From: Bombus terrestris | Lineage: Eukaryota; Arthropoda; Insecta; Hymenoptera; Apidae | DNA: 64,000 nt | Direction: 5' to 3' | NCBI RefSeq assembly: GCF_910591885.1 | Contig: NW_025963555.1 | Location: forward strand, 3,658,001-3,722,000 | Position numbers and translations under genes: made by a program | Shown here: piece after piece, positions 1 through 15,060 of the stretch | Position numbering within the stretch: position 1 is the stretch's first letter | Layout of the letters: every line of letters starts with the position of its first letter | Notes under the pieces: generated by a model | Database searches by the model: none | What the model was told of the DNA's origin: nothing | What the model saw: the letters and a program-made list of their open reading frames with translations, nothing else

Positions 1-811
1 TAACCTAAAACCAATCCATCTTGCGTTCATTATTCGGTATGGTGGCGACATATTTCGAATTTGCGAACGTGTCGGATCGGTTGTGAGGTTGGAGAGGATT
101 TTTACGAGCGAGCGGAGCGAGCGAGCAACGATTACAATTTCCAAGCTATACATATACCTTATATTGCCTTGCATATAATTCGTGTTATTACCTAATTTTG
201 TCAGACTTTTCGGACATCACATTGCACTGTACGATGTGGAAATAGTACTACTTATGTGAAACTATTCATAAACTGTATACATTTGTCAGTAGGCAATAGG
301 ATAAAAACTTCCGGCTCCTCGGGCTGGTGCGAATATTTCAATGTCCCCATGTGCCAAACCGTTGGATTGTGACACACCTCTCCGCGTCCCTCGCTCGCCG
401 TGCTCGCTCGAAAGCTATAGCCTAACCGAAAACCAATCTCTCTTGCGTTGGTCATTCGACATGGAGGCGACCTATTGCAAATTTGGGAACGTGTCAGATC
501 GGATGTGAGGTTGGACTAAATTTTTACGAGCGAGCGGAGCGAGCGAGCAACGATCACAATTTGCCAGCCATACATACACCTTATATTGCCTTGCATATAT
601 TTCGTGTTATTACCTAATTTTGTCAGCCATTTCGAACATCTCATTGCACTGTGGTATGTGGAAATAGTACTATTTATGTGAAGCTATTCATAAACTGTAT
701 ACATTTGTCAGTAGGCAATAGGATAAAGACTTCCGGCTCCTCGGGCTGGTGCGAATATTTCAATGTCCGTATGTGCCAAACCGTTGGTTTGTGACACACC
801 TTTACGCGTAT

Positions 812-969
812 CTCGCTCGCTGCGCTCGCTCGAAAGCTATAGCCTAACCTAAAACCAATCCATCTTGCGTTCATTATTCGGTATGGTGGCGACATATTTC
901 GAATTTGCGAACGTGTCGGATCGGTTGTGAGGTTGGAGAGGATTTTTACGAGCGAGCGGAGCGAGCGAG
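812..969. repeat. Inverted GC-rich arms within one monomer (example)
   Basis: One monomer shown as an example. The arm at 812-832 (CTCGCTCGCT, then G, then CGCTCGCTCG) and the arm at 949-969 (CGAGCGAGCG, then G, then AGCGAGCGAG) are reverse complements at 20 of 21 positions, separated by 116 bp. The next left arm begins at 1,234, so spacers alternate between about 116 and 264 bp throughout the array. Each arm is itself a run of GAGC or GCTC tetranucleotides. Most monomers keep both arms even where flanking sequence has diverged. Potential stem-loop or protein-binding dyad; function unknown. Confidence 0.85.
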
Positions 970-2907
970 CAACGATCACAATTTGCAAGCCATACATATA
1001 CCTTATATTGCCTTGCATATATTTCGTGTTATTACCTAATTTTGTCAGCCATTTCGAACATCTCATTGCACTGTGGTATGTGGAAATAGTACTATTTATG
1101 TGAAGCTATTCATAAACTGTATACATTTGTCAGTAGGCAATAGGATAAAGACTTCCGTCTCCTCGGGCTGGTGCGAATATTTCAATGTCCGTATGTGCCA
1201 AACCGTTGGTTTGTGACACACCTTTACGAGTATCTCGCTCGCTGCGCTCGCTCGAAAGCTATAGCCTAACCTAAAACCAATCCATCTTGCGTTCATTATT
1301 CGGTATGGTAGCGACATATTTCGAATTTGCGAACGTGTCGGATCGGTTGTGAGGTTGGAGAGGATTTTTACGAGCGAGCGGAGCGAGCGAGCAACGATCA
1401 CAATTTCCAAGCTATACATATACCTTATATTGCCTTGCATATAATTCGTGTTATTACCTAATTTTGTCAGACTTTTCGGACATCACATTGCACTGTACGA
1501 TGTGGAAATAGTACTATTCATATGAAACTATTCATAAACTGTAGACATTTGTCAGTAGGCAATAGGATAAAGACCTTCGGCTCCTCGGGCTGGTGCGAAT
1601 ATTTCAATGTCCGTATGTGCCAAACCGTTGGTTTGTGACACACCTTTACGCGTAACTCGCTCGCTGCGCTCGCTCGAAAACTATAGCCTTACCTAAAACC
1701 AATCCATCTTGCGTTCATTATTCGATATGGCGGCGACATATTTCGAATTTGCGAACGTGTCGGATCGGTTGTGATGTTGGAGAGGATTTTTGCGAGCGAG
1801 CGGAGCGAGCGAGCAACGATCACAATTTCCAAGCTATACATATACCTTATATTGCCTTGCATATAATTCGTGTTATTACCTAATTTTGTCAGACATTTCG
1901 GACATCACATTGCACTGTACGATGTGGAAATAGTACTTCTTATGTGAAACTATTCATAAACTGTATACATTTGTCTGTAGGCAATAGGATAAAGACTTCC
2001 GGTTCCTCGGGCTGGTGCGAATATTTGAATGTCCCAATGTGCCAAACCGTTGGATTGAGACACACATCTCCGCGCCCCTCGCTCGTCGTGCTCGCTCGAA
2101 AGTTATAGCCTAACCGAAAACCAATCCCTCTTGCGTTCATTATTCGAAATGGTGGCGACATATTTCGAATTTGCGAACGTGTCGGATCGGCTGTGAGGTT
2201 GGACTAGATTTTTACGAGCGAGCGGAGCGAGCCAGCAACGGTCACAATTTCCAAGCTATACATATTCCTTATATTGCCTTGCATATATTTCGTGTTATTA
2301 CCGTATTTTGTCAGCCATTTCGGACATCACATTGCACTGTAGTATGTAGAGATAGTACTATTTACGTGAAACTATTCATAAACTGTAAACATTTGTCAGT
2401 AGGCAATAGGATAAAGACTTCCGGCTCCTCGGGCTGGTGCGAATATTTCAATGTCCGTATGTGCCAAACCGTTGGTTTGTGACACACCATTACGCTTATC
2501 TCGCTCGCTGCGCTCGCTCGAAAACTATAGCCTAACCTAAAACCAATCCACCTTGCGTTCATTATTCGATATGGTGGCGACATATTTCGAATTTGCGAAC
2601 GTGTCGGATCGGTTGTGATGTTCGACTAGATTTTTACAAGCGAGCGGAGCGAGCGAGCAACGATTACAATTTCCAAGCTATACATATACCTTATATTGCC
2701 TTGCATACAATTCTTGTTATTATCTAATTTTGTCAGACATTTCGGACATCACATTGCACTGTACGATGTGGAAATAGTACTACTTATGTGAAACTATTCA
2801 TAAACTGTATACATTTGTCAGTATGCAATAGGATAAAGACTTCCGGCTCCACGGGCTGGTGCGAATATTTGAATTTCGCAATGTGCCAAACCGTTGGATT
2901 GTGACAC

Positions 2908-4585
2908 ACCTCTCCGCATCCCTCGGTCGCCGTACTCGCTCGAAAGCTATAGCCTAACCGAAAACCAATCCCTCTTGCGTTCATTATTCGAAATGGTGGC
3001 GACATATTTCGAATTTGCGAACGTGTCGGATCGGTTGTGAGGTTGGAGAGGATTTTTGCGAGCGAGCGGAGCGAGCGAGCAACGATCACAATTTCCAAGC
3101 TATACATATACCTTATATTGCCTTGCATACAATTCGTGTTATTACCTAATTTTGTCAGACATTTCGGTCATCACATTGCACTGTACGATGTGGAAATAGT
3201 ACCTCTTATGTGAAACTATTCATAAACTGTATACATTTGTCAGTAGGCAATTAAAGACTTCTGGCTCCTCGGCCAAGTGCTAATATTTGAATGTTCCCTT
3301 GTGCCAAACCGTTGGATTGTTACACATCTCTTCGCGTCCCTCGCTCGCCGTGCTCGCTCGAAAGCTATAGCCTAACCTAGAACCAATGCATCTTGCGTTC
3401 ATTATTCGACATGGTGGCGACATATTTCAAATTTGCGAACGTGTCGGATCGGATGTGAGGTTGGACAGGATTTTTACGAGCGAGCGGAGCGAGCGAGCAA
3501 CGATCACAATTTCCAAGCTATACATATACCTTATATTGCCTTGCATATATTTCGTGTTATTACCTAATTTTGTCAGCCATTTCGGACATCACATTGCACT
3601 GTAGTATGTGGAAATAGTACTATTTATAAGAAACTACTCATAAGCTGTTAACATTTGTCAGTAGGCAATAGGATAAAGACTTCCGGCTCCTCGGGCTGGT
3701 GGGAATAATTGAATGCCCCATGTGCCAAACCGTTGGATTGTGACACACCTCTCCGCATCCCTCGGTCGCCGTACTCGCTCGAAAGCTATAGCCTAACCGA
3801 AAACCAATCCCTCTTGCGTTCATTATTCGAAATGGTGGCGACATATTTCGAATTTGCGAACGTGTCGGATCGGTTGTGAGGTTGGAGAGGATTTTTGCGA
3901 GCGAGCGGAGCGAGCGAGCAACGATCACAATTTCCAAGCTATACATATACCTTATATTGCCTTGCATACAATTCGTGTTATTACCTAATTTTGTCAGACA
4001 TTTCGGTCATCACATTGCACTGTACGATGTGGAAATAGTACCTCTTATGTGAAACTATTCATAAACTGTATACATTTGTCAGTAGGCAATTAAAGACTTC
4101 TGGCTTCTCGGCCAAGTGCTAATATTTGAATGTTCCCTTGTGCCAAACCGTTGGATTGTTACACATCTCTTCGCGTCCCTCGCTCGCCGTGCTCGCTCGA
4201 AAGCTATAGCCTAACCTAGAACCAATGCATCTTGCGTTCATTATTCGACATGGTGGCGACATATTTCAAATTTGCGAACGTGTCGGATCGGATGTGAGGT
4301 TGGACAGGATTTTTACGAGCGAGCGGAGCGAGCGAGCAACGATCACAATTTCCAAGCTATACATATACCTTATATTGCCTTGCATATATTTCGTGTTATT
4401 ACCTAATTTTGTCAGCCATTTCGGACATCACATTGCACTGTAGTATGTGGAAATAGTACTATTTATAAGAAACTACTCATAAGCTGTTAACATTTGTCAG
4501 TAGGCAATAGGATAAAGACTTCCGGCTCCTCGGGCTGGTGGGAATAATTGAATGCCCCATGTGCCAAACCGTTGGATTGTGACAC
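2908..4585. repeat. Recent tandem duplication of a two-monomer block (839 bp)
   Basis: Positions 2,908-3,746 and 3,747-4,585 are almost identical over two monomers. The differences I see are few, such as GGCTCCTCGG versus GGCTTCTCGG. The boundary is marked by the unusual CATCCCTCGGTCGCCGTACTC arm present at the start of both copies but not after the second. This indicates unequal exchange in register with the monomer. Confidence 0.85.
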
Positions 4586-7500
4586 ATCTCTCCGCGTCCC
4601 TCGCTCGCAGTGCTCGCTCGAAAGCTAAGCCTAACCTAAAACCAATCCCTCTTGCGTTGGTCATTCGACATGGAGGCGACTTATTTCAGATTTGGGAACG
4701 TGTCGGATCGGATGTGAGGTTGGACTAAATTTTTACGAGCGAGCGGAGCGAGCGAGCAACGATCACAATTTCCAAGCTATACATATACCTTATATTGCCT
4801 TGCATATATTTCGTGTTATTTCCTAATTTTGTCAGCCATTTCGGACATCACATTGCACTGTAGTATGTGGAAATAGTACTATTTATGGGAAACTACTCAT
4901 AAACTGTTAACATTTGAGAGTAGGCAATAGGATAAAGACTTCCGGCTCCTCGGGCTGGTGCGAATATTTCAATGTCCGTATGTGCCAAACCGTTGGTATG
5001 TGACACACCTTTACGCGTCTGTCGCTCGCTGCGCTCTCTCCAAAACTATAGCCTAACCTAGAACCAATCCATCTTGCGTTTATTATTCGATATGGTGGCG
5101 ACATATTTCAAATTTGCGAACGTGTCGGATCGGTTGTGAGGTTGGACTAGATTTTTACGAGCGAGCGGAGCGAGCGAGCAACGATCACAATTTCCAAGCT
5201 ATACATATACCTTATATTGCCTTGCATATATTTCGTGTTATTACCTAATTTTGTCAGCCATTTCGGACATCACATTGCACTGTAGTATGTGGAAATAGTA
5301 CTATTTATGAGAAACTACTCATAAACTGTTAACATTTGTCAGTAGGCAATAGGATAAAGACTTCCGGCTCCTCGGGCTGGTGCGAATATTTCAATGTCCG
5401 TATGTGCCAAGCCGTTGGTATATGACACACCTTTACGCGTCTGTCGCTCGCTGCGCTCTCTCGAAAACTATAGCCTAACATAGAACCAATCCATCTTGCG
5501 TTTATTATACGATATGGTGGCGACATATTTCAAATTTGCGAACGTGTCGGATCGGTTGTGAGGTTGGACTAGATTTTTACGAGCGAGCGGGGCGAGCGAG
5601 CAACGATCACAATTTCCAAGCTATACATATACCTTATATTGCCTTGCATATATTTCGTGTTATTACCTAATTTTGTCAGCCATTTCGGACATCACATTGC
5701 ACTGTAGTATGTGGAAATAGTACTATTTATGAGAAACTACTCATAAACTGTTAACATTTGTCAGTAGGCAATAGGATAAAGACTTCCGGCTCCTCGGGCT
5801 GGTGGGAATAATTGAATGTCCCCATGTGCCAAACCGTTGGATTGTGACACATCTCTCCGCGTCCCTCGCTCGCCGTGCTCGCTCGAAAGCTATAGCCTAA
5901 CCTAAAACCAATCCCTCTTGCGTTGGTCATTCGACATGGAGGCGACTTATTTCAAATTTGGGAACGTGTCGGATCGGATGTGAGGTTGGACTAAATTTTT
6001 ACGAGCGAGCGGAGCGATCGAGCAACGATCACAATTTCCAAGCTATACATATACCTTATATTGCCTTGCATATGTTTCGTGTTATTACCTAATTTTGTCA
6101 GCCATTTCGGACATCACATTACACTGTAGTATGTGGAAATAGTACTATTTATGAGAAACTACCCATAAACTGTTAACATTTGTCAGTAGGCAATGGGATA
6201 AAGACTTCCGGCTCCTCGGGCTGGTGCGAATATTTCAATGTCCGTATGTGCCAAACCGTCGGAATGTGACACACCTTTACGCGTCTGTCGCTCGCTGCGA
6301 TCTCTCGAAAACTATAGCCTAACCTAGAACCAATCCATCTTGCGTTCATTATTCGATATGGTGGCGACATATTTCAAATTTGCGAACGTGTCGGATCGGT
6401 TGTGAGGTTGGACTAGATTTTTACGAGCGAGCGGAGCGAGCGAGCAACGATCACAATTTCCAAGCTATACATATACCTTATATTGCCTTGCATATATTTC
6501 GTGTTATTACCTAATTTTGTCACCCATTTCGGACATCACATTGCACTGTAGTATGTGGAAATAGTACTATTTATGAGAAACTACTCATAAACTGTTAACA
6601 TTTGTCAGTAGGCAATAGGATAAAGACTTCCGGCTCCTCGGGCTGGTGGGAATAATTGAATGTCCCCATGTGCCAAACCGTTGGATTGTGACACATCTCT
6701 CCGCGTCCCTCGCTCGCCGTGCTCGCTCGACAGCTATAGCCTAACCTAAACCCAATCCCTCTTGCGTTGGTCATTCGACATGGAGGCGACTTATTTCAAA
6801 TTTGGGAACGTGTCGGATCGGATGTGAAGTTGGACTAAATTTTTACGAATGAGCGGAGCGAGCGAGCAACGATCCCAATTTCCAAGCTATACATATACCT
6901 TATATTGCCTTGCATATATTTCGTGTTATTACCTAATTTTGTCAGACATTTCGGTCATCACATTGCACTGTACGATGTGGAAATAGTACCTCTTATGTGA
7001 AACTATTCATAAACTGTATACATTTGTCAGTAGGCAATTAAAGACTTCTGGCTCCTCGGCCAAGTGCTAATATTTGAATGTTCCCTTGTGCCAAACCGTT
7101 GGATTGTTACACATCTCTTCGCGTCCCTCGCTCGCCGTGCTCGCTCGAAAGCTATAGCCTAACCTAAAACCAATCTCTCTTGCGTTGGTCATTCGACATG
7201 GAGGCGACCTATTGCAAACTTGGGAACGTGTCAGATCGGATGTGAGGTTGGACTAAATTTTTACGAGCGAGCGGAGCGAGCGAGCAACGATCACAATTTG
7301 CCAGCCATACATATACCTTATATTGCCTTGCATATATTTCGTGTTATTACCTAATTTTGTCAGCCATTTCGAACATCTCATTGCACTGTGGTATGTGGAA
7401 ATAGTACTATTTATGTGAAGCTATTCATAAACTGTATACATTTGTCAGTAGGCAATAGGATAAAGACTTCCGGCTCCTCGGGCTGGTGCGAATATTTCAA

Positions 7501-8939
7501 TGTCCGTATGTGCCAAACCGTTGGTTTGTGACACACCTTTACCCGTATCTCGCTCGCTGCGCTCGCTCGAAAGCTATAGCCTAACCTAAAACCAATCCAT
7601 CTTGCGTTCATTATTCGGTATGGTGGCGACATATTTCGAATTTGCGAACGTGTCGGATCGGTTGTGAGGTTGGAGAGGATTTTTACGAGCGAGCGGAGCG
7701 AGCGAGCAACGATCACAATTTGCAAGCCATACATATACCTTATATTGCAATGCATATATTTCGTGTTATTACCTAATTTTGTCAGCCATTTCGAACATCT
7801 CATTGCACTGTGGTATGTGGAAATAGTACTATTTATGTGAAGCTATTCATAAACTGTATACATTTGTCAGTAGGCAATAGGATAAAGACTTCCGGCTCCT
7901 CGGGCTGGTGCGAATATTTCAATGTCCCCATGTGCCAAACCGTTGGATTGTGACACACCTCTCCGCGTCCCTCGCTCGCCGTGCTCGCTCGAAAGCTATA
8001 GCCTAACCGAAAACCAATCCCTCTTGCGTTCATTATTCAATATGGTGGCGACATATTTCGAATTTGCGAACGTGTCGTATCGGTTGTGAGGTTGGACTAG
8101 ATTTTTACAAGCGAGCGGAGCGAGCGAGCAACGATCACAATTTCCAAGCTATACATATACCTTGTATTGCCTTGCATATAATTCGTGTTATTGCCTAATT
8201 TTGTCAGACATTTCGGACATCACCGTACGATGTGGAAATAGTACTACTTATGTGAAACTATTCATAAACTGTATCTACTTGTCAGTAGGCAATAGGATAA
8301 AGACTTCCGGCTCCTCGGGCTGGTGCGAATATTTGAATGTCCCAATGTGCCAAACCGTTGGATTGTGACACACCTCTCCGCGTCCATCGCTCGTCGTGCT
8401 CGCTCGAAAGTTATAGCCTAACCGAAAACCAATCACTCTTGCGTTAGTCATTCGACATGGAGGCGACTTATTTCAAATTTGGGACGTGTCAGATCGGATG
8501 TGAAGTTGGACTAAATTTTTACGAGCGAGCGGAGCGAGCGAGCAACGATCACAATTTGCAAGCCATACATATACCTTATATTGCCTTGCATATATTTCGT
8601 GTTATTACCTAATTTTGTCAGCCATTTCGAACATCTCATTGCACTGTGGTATGTAGAGATAGTACTATTTACGTGAAACTATTCATAAACTGTAAACATT
8701 TGTCAGTAGGCAATAGGATAAAGACTTCCGGCTCCTCGGGCTGGTGCGAATATTTCAATGTCCGTATGTGCCAAACCGTTGGTTTGTGACACACCATTAC
8801 GCGTATCTCGCTCGCCGTACTCGCTCGAAAGCTATAGCCTAACCGAAAACCAATCCCTCTTGCGTTCATTATTCGAAATGGTGGCGACATATTTCGAATT
8901 TGCGAACGTGTCGGATCGGTTGTGAGGTTGGAGAGGATT

Positions 8940-11900
8940 TTTACGAGCGAGCGGAGCGAGCGAGCAACGATCACAATTTGCAAGCCATACATATACCTTA
9001 TATTGCCTTGCATATATTTCGTGTTATTACCTAATTTTGTCAGCCATTTCGAACATCTCATTGCACTGTGGTATGTGGAAATAGTACTATTTATGTGAAG
9101 CTATTCATAAACTGTATACATTTGTCAGTAGGCAATAGGATAAAGACTTCCGGCTCCTCGGGCTGGTGCGAATATTTCAATGTCCGTATGTGCCAAACCG
9201 TTGGTTTGTGACACACCTTTACGCGTATCTCGCTCGCTGCGCTCGCTCGAAAGCTATAGCCTAACCTAAAACCAATCCATCTTGCGTTCATTATTCGGTA
9301 TGGTGGCGACATATTTCGAATTTGCGAACGTGTCGGATCGGTTGTGAGGTTGGAGCGGATTTTTACGAGCGGGCGGAGCGAGCGAGCAACGATCACAATT
9401 TCCAAGCTATACATATACCTTATATTGCCTTGCATATAATTCGTGTTATTACCTAATTTTGTCAGACATTTCGGACATCACATTGCACTGTACGATGTGG
9501 AAATAGTGCTACTTATGTCAAACTATTCATAAATTGTATACATTTGTCAGTAGGCAATAGGATAAAAACTTCCGGCTCCTCGGGCTGGTGCGAATATTTC
9601 AATGTCCCCATGAGCCAAACCGTTGGATTGTGACACACCTCTCCGCGTCCCTCGCTCGCCGTGCTCGCTCGAAAGCTATAGCCTAACCGAAAACCAATCC
9701 CTCTTGCGTTCATTATTCAATATGGTGGCGACATATTTCGAATTTGGGAACGTGTCGTATCGGTTGTGAGGTTGGACTAGATTTTTACCAGCGAGCGGAG
9801 CGAGCGAGCAACGATCACAATTCCAAGCTATACATATACCTTGTATTGCCTTGCATATAATTCGTGTTATTGCCTAATTTTGTCAGACATTTCGGACATC
9901 ACCGTACGATGTGGAAATAGTACTGCTTATGTGAAACTATCCATAAACTGTATCTACTTGTCAGTAGGCAATAGGATAAAGACTTCCGGCTCCTCGGGCT
10001 GGTGCGAATATTTGAATGTCCCAATGTGCCAAACCGTTGGATTGTGACACACCTCTCCGCGTCCATCGCTCGTCGTGCTCGCTCGAAAGTTATAGCCTAA
10101 CCGAAAACCAATCCCTCTTGCGGTAGTCATTCGACATGGAGGCGACTTATTTCATATTTGGGAACGTGTCGGATCGGATGTGAGGTTGGACTAAATTTTT
10201 ACGAGCAAGCGGAGCGAGCGAGCAACGATCACAATTTCCAAGCTATACATATACCTTATATTGCCTTGCATATATTTCGTGTTATTACCTACTTTTGTCA
10301 GCCATTTCGGACATCACATTGCACTGTGGTATGTGGAAATAGTACTATTTATGTGAAACTATTCATAAACTGTAAACATTTGTCAGTAGGCAATAGGATA
10401 AAGACTTCCGGCTCCTCTGGCTGGTGCGAATATTTGAATGTCCCAATGTGCCAAACCGTTGGATTGTTACACATCTCTTCGCGTCCCTCGCTCGCCGTGC
10501 TCGCTCGAAAGCTATAGCCTAACCTAAAACCAATCTCTCTTGCGTTGGTCATTCGACATGGAGGCGACCTATTGCAAATTTGGGAACGTGTCAGATCGGA
10601 TGTGAGGTTGGACTAAATTTTTACGAGCGAGCGGAGCGAGCGAGCAACGATCACAATTTGCAAGCCATACATATACCTTATATTGTCTTGCATATATTTC
10701 GTGTTATTACCTAATTTTGTCAGCCATTTCGAACATCTCATTGCACTGTGGTATGTGGAAATAGTACTATTTATGTGAAGCTATTCATAAACTGTATACA
10801 TTTGTCAGTAGGCAATAGGATAAAGACTTCCGGCTCCTCGGGCTGGTGCGAATATTTCAATGTCCGTATGTGCCAAACCGTTGGTTTGTGACACACCTTT
10901 ACGCGTATCTCGCTCGCTGCGCTCGCTCGAAAGCTATAGCCTAACCTAAAACCAATCCATCTTGCGTTCATTATTCGGTATGGTGGCGACATATTTCGAA
11001 TTTGCGAACGTGTCGGATCGGTTGTGAGGTTGGAGAGGATTTTTACGAGCGATCGGAGCGAGCGAGCAACGATCACAATTTGCAAGCCATACATATACCT
11101 TATATTGCCTTGCATATATTTCGTGTTATTACCTAATTTTGTCAGCCATTTCGGACATCTCATTGCACTGTGGTATGTGGAAATAGTACTATTTATGTGA
11201 AGCTATTCATAAACTGTAAACATTTGTCAGTAGGCAATAGGATAAAGACTTCCGGCTCCTCGGGCTGGTGCGAATATTTCAATGTCCGTATGTGCCAAAC
11301 CGTTGGTTTGTGACACACCTTTACGCGTATCTCGCTCGCTGCGCTCGCTCGAAAGCTATAGCCTAACCTAAAACCAATCCATCTTGCGTTCATTATTCGG
11401 TATGGTGGCGACATATTTCGAATTTGCGAACGTGTCGGATCGGTTGTGAGGTTGGAGAGGATTTTTACGAGCGAGCGGAGCGAGCGAGCAACGATCACAA
11501 TTTCCAAGCTATACATATACCTTATATTGCCTTGCATACAATTCGTGTTATTACCTAATTTTGTCAGACATTTCGGTCATCACATTGCACTGTACGATGT
11601 GGAAATAGTACCTCTTATGTGAAACTATTCATAAACTGTATACATTTGTCAGTAGGCAATTAAAGACTTCCGGCTCCTCTGGCTGGTGCGAATATTTGAA
11701 TGTCCCAATGTGCCAAACCGTTGGATTGTGACACACCTCTCCGCGTCCCTCGCTCGCCGTGCTCGCTCGAAAGCTATAGTCTAACCGAAAACCAATCCCT
11801 CTTGCGTTCATTATTCGATATGGTGGCGACATATTTCGAATTTGCGAACGTGTCGGGTCGGTTGTGAGGTTGGACTAGATTTTTACGAGCGAGCGGAGCG

Positions 11901-12079
11901 AGCGAGCAACGGTCACAATTTCCAAGCTAAACATATTCCTTATATTGCCTTGCATATAATTCGTGTTATTACCTAACTTTGTCAGACATTTCGGACATCA
12001 CATTGCACTGTACGATGTGGAAATAGTTCTAATTATGCGAAACTATTCATAAACTGTATACATTTGTCAGTAGGCAATA
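8940..12079. repeat. Higher-order repeat A, copy 1
   Basis: A block of about 7.5 monomers that recurs at 13,984-17,124 with a constant offset of about 5,045 bp, or 12 monomers. Shared private variants include the ACAAGCGAGC and TTGTATTGCC forms near 9,780-9,850, the GCGGTAGTCATTC form near 10,120 and the AATTAAAGACTTCC form near 11,660. Divergence ends the match near 12,079, where copy 1 continues ATAGGATAAAG and copy 2 changes to ATTCGACGAAG. Confidence 0.8.
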
Positions 12080-15060
12080 GGATAAAGACTTCTGGCTCCT
12101 CGGCCAGGTGCAAATATTTGAATGTTCCCTTGTGCCAAACCGTTGGATTGTTACACATCTCTTCGCGTCCCTCGCTCGCCGTGCTCGCTCGAAAGCTATA
12201 GCCTCACCTAAAACCAATCTCTCTTGCGCTGGTCATTCGACATGGAGGCGACCTATTGCAAATTTGGGAACGTGTCAGATAGGATGTGAGGTTGGACTAA
12301 ATTTTTACGAGCGAGCGGAGCGAGCGAGCAACGATCACAATTTGCAAGCCGTACATATACCTTATATTGCCTTGCATATATTTCGTGTTATTACCTAATT
12401 TTGTCAGCCATTTCGAACATCTCATTGCACTGTGGTATGTGGAAATAGTACTATCTATGTGAAGCTATTCATAAACTGTATACATTTGTCAGTAGGCAAT
12501 AGGATAAAGACTTCCGGCTCCTCGGGCTGGTGCGAATATTTCAATGTCCGTATGTGCCACACCGTTGGTTTGTGACACACCTTTACGCGTATCTCGCTCG
12601 CTGCGCTCGCTCGAAAGCTATAGCCTAACCTAAAACCAATCCATCTTGCGTTCATTATTCGGTATGGTGGCGACATATTTCGAATTTGCGAACGTGTCGG
12701 ATCGGTTGTGAGGTTGGAGAGGATTTTTACGAGCGAGCGGAGCGAGCGAGCAACGATCACAATTTCCAAGCTATACATATACCTTATATTGCCTTGCATA
12801 CAATTCGTGTTATTACCTAATTTTGTCAGCCATTTCGAACATCTCATTGCATTGTGGTATGTGGAAATAGTACTATTTATGTGAAGCTATTCATAAACTG
12901 TATACATTTGTCAGTAGGCAATAGGATAAAAACTTCCGGCTCCTCGGGCTGGTGCGAATATTTCAATGTCCCCATGAGCCAAACCGTTGGATTGTGACAC
13001 ACCTCTCCGCGTCCCTCGCTCGCCGTGCTCGCTCGAAAGCTATAGCCTAACCGAAAACCAATCCCTCTTGCGTTCATTATTCAATATGGTGGCGACATAT
13101 TTCGAATTTGGGAACGTGTCGTATCGGTTGTGAGGTTGGACTAGATTTTTACAAGCGAGCGGAGCGAGCGAGCAACGATCACAATTCCAAGCTATACATA
13201 TACCTTGTATTGCCTTGCATATAATTCGTGTTATTGCCTAATTTTGTCAGACATTTCGGACATCACCGTACGATGTGGAAATAGTACTGCTTATGTGAAA
13301 CTATTCATAAACTGTATCTACTTGTCAGTAGGCAATAGGATAAAGACTTCCGGCTCCTCGGGCTGGTGCGAATATTTGAATGTCCCAATGTGCCAAACCG
13401 TTGGATTGTGACACACCTCTCCGCGTCCCTCGCTCGCCGTGCTCGCTCGAAAGCTATAGTCTAACCGAAAACCAATCCCTCTTGCGTTCATTATTCGATA
13501 TGGTGGCGACATATTTCGAATTTGCGAACGTGTCGGGTCGGTTGTGAGGTTGGACTAGATTTTTACGAGCGAGCGGAGCGAGCGAGCAACGGTCACAATT
13601 TCCAAGCTATACATATTCCTTATATTGCCTTGCATATAATTCGTGTTATTACCTAACTTTGTCAGACATTTCGGACATCACATTGCACTGTACGATGTGG
13701 AAATAGTTCTAATTATGTGAAACTATTCATAAACTGTATACATTTGTCAGTAGGCAATAGGATAAAGACTTCTGGCTCCTCGGCCAGGTGCAAATATTTG
13801 AATGTTCCCTTGTGCCAAACCGTTGGATTGTTACACATCTCTTCGCGTCCCTCGCTCGCCGTGCTCGCTCGAAAGCTATAGCCTCACCTAAAACCAATCT
13901 CTCTTGCGCCGGTCATTCGACATGGAGGCGACCTATTGCAAATTTGGGAACGTGTCAGATAGGATGTGAGGTTGGACTAAATTTTTACGAGCGAGCGGAG
14001 CGAGCGAGCAACGATCACAATTTGCAAGCCGTACATATACCTTATATTGCCTTGCATATATTTCGTGTTATTACCTAATTTTGTCAGCCATTTCGAACAT
14101 CTCATTGCACTGTGGTATGTGGAAATAGTACTATTTATGTGAAGCTATTCATAAACTGTATACATTTGTCAGTAGGCAATAGGATAAAGACTTCCGGCTC
14201 CTCGGGCTGGTGCGAATATTTCAATGTCCGTATGTGCCACACCGTTGGTTTGTGACACACCTTTACGCGTATCTCGCTCGCTGCGCTCGCTCGAAAGCTA
14301 TAGCCTAACCTAAAACCAATCCATCTTGCGTTCATTATTCGGTATGGTGGCGACATATTTCGAATTTGCGAACGTGTCGGATCGGTTGTGAGGTTGGAGA
14401 GGATTTTTACGAGCGAGCGGAGCGAGCGAGCAACGATCACAATTTCCAAGCTATACATATACCTTATATTGCCTTGCATATAATTCGTGTTATTACCTAA
14501 TTTTGTCAGACATTTCGGACATCACATTGCACTGTACGATGTGGAAATAGTACTACTTATGTGAAACTATTCATAAATTGTATACATTTGTCAGTAGGCA
14601 ATAGGATAAAAACTTCCGGCTCCTCGGGCTGGTGCGAATATTTCAATGTCCCCATGTGCCAAACCGTTGGATTGTGACACACCTCTCCGCGTCCCTCGCT
14701 CGCCGTGCTCGCTCGAAAGCTATAGCCTAACCGAAAACCAATCCCTCTTGCGTTCATTATTCAATATGGTGGCGACATATTTCGAATTTGCGAACGTGTC
14801 GTATCGGTTGTGAGGTTGGACTAGATTTTTACAAGCGAGCGGAGCGAGCGAGCAACGATCACAATTTCCAAGCTATACATATACCTTGTATTGCCTTGCA
14901 TATAATTCGTGTTATTGCCTAATTTTGTCAGACATTTCGGACATCACCGTACGATGTGGAAATAGTACTACTTATGTGAAACTATTCATAAACTGTATCT
15001 ACTTGTCAGTAGGAAATAGGATAAAGACTTCCGGCTCCTCTGGCTGGTGCGAATATTTGA
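11690..15060. repeat. Four-monomer (~1,681-bp) tandem repeat nested in HOR A
   Basis: Segments 11,690-13,380 and 13,371-15,060 align with an offset of 1,680-1,681 bp, four monomers. Matching landmarks are the CAAATATTTGAATGTTCCCTT block (12,108 and 13,788), the CATGAGCCAAACC or CATGTGCCAAACC block (12,970 and 14,651) and the TTGTATTGCC block (13,205 and 14,886). It overlaps the 12-monomer repeat, so the two periodicities arose in separate events. Confidence 0.7.
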
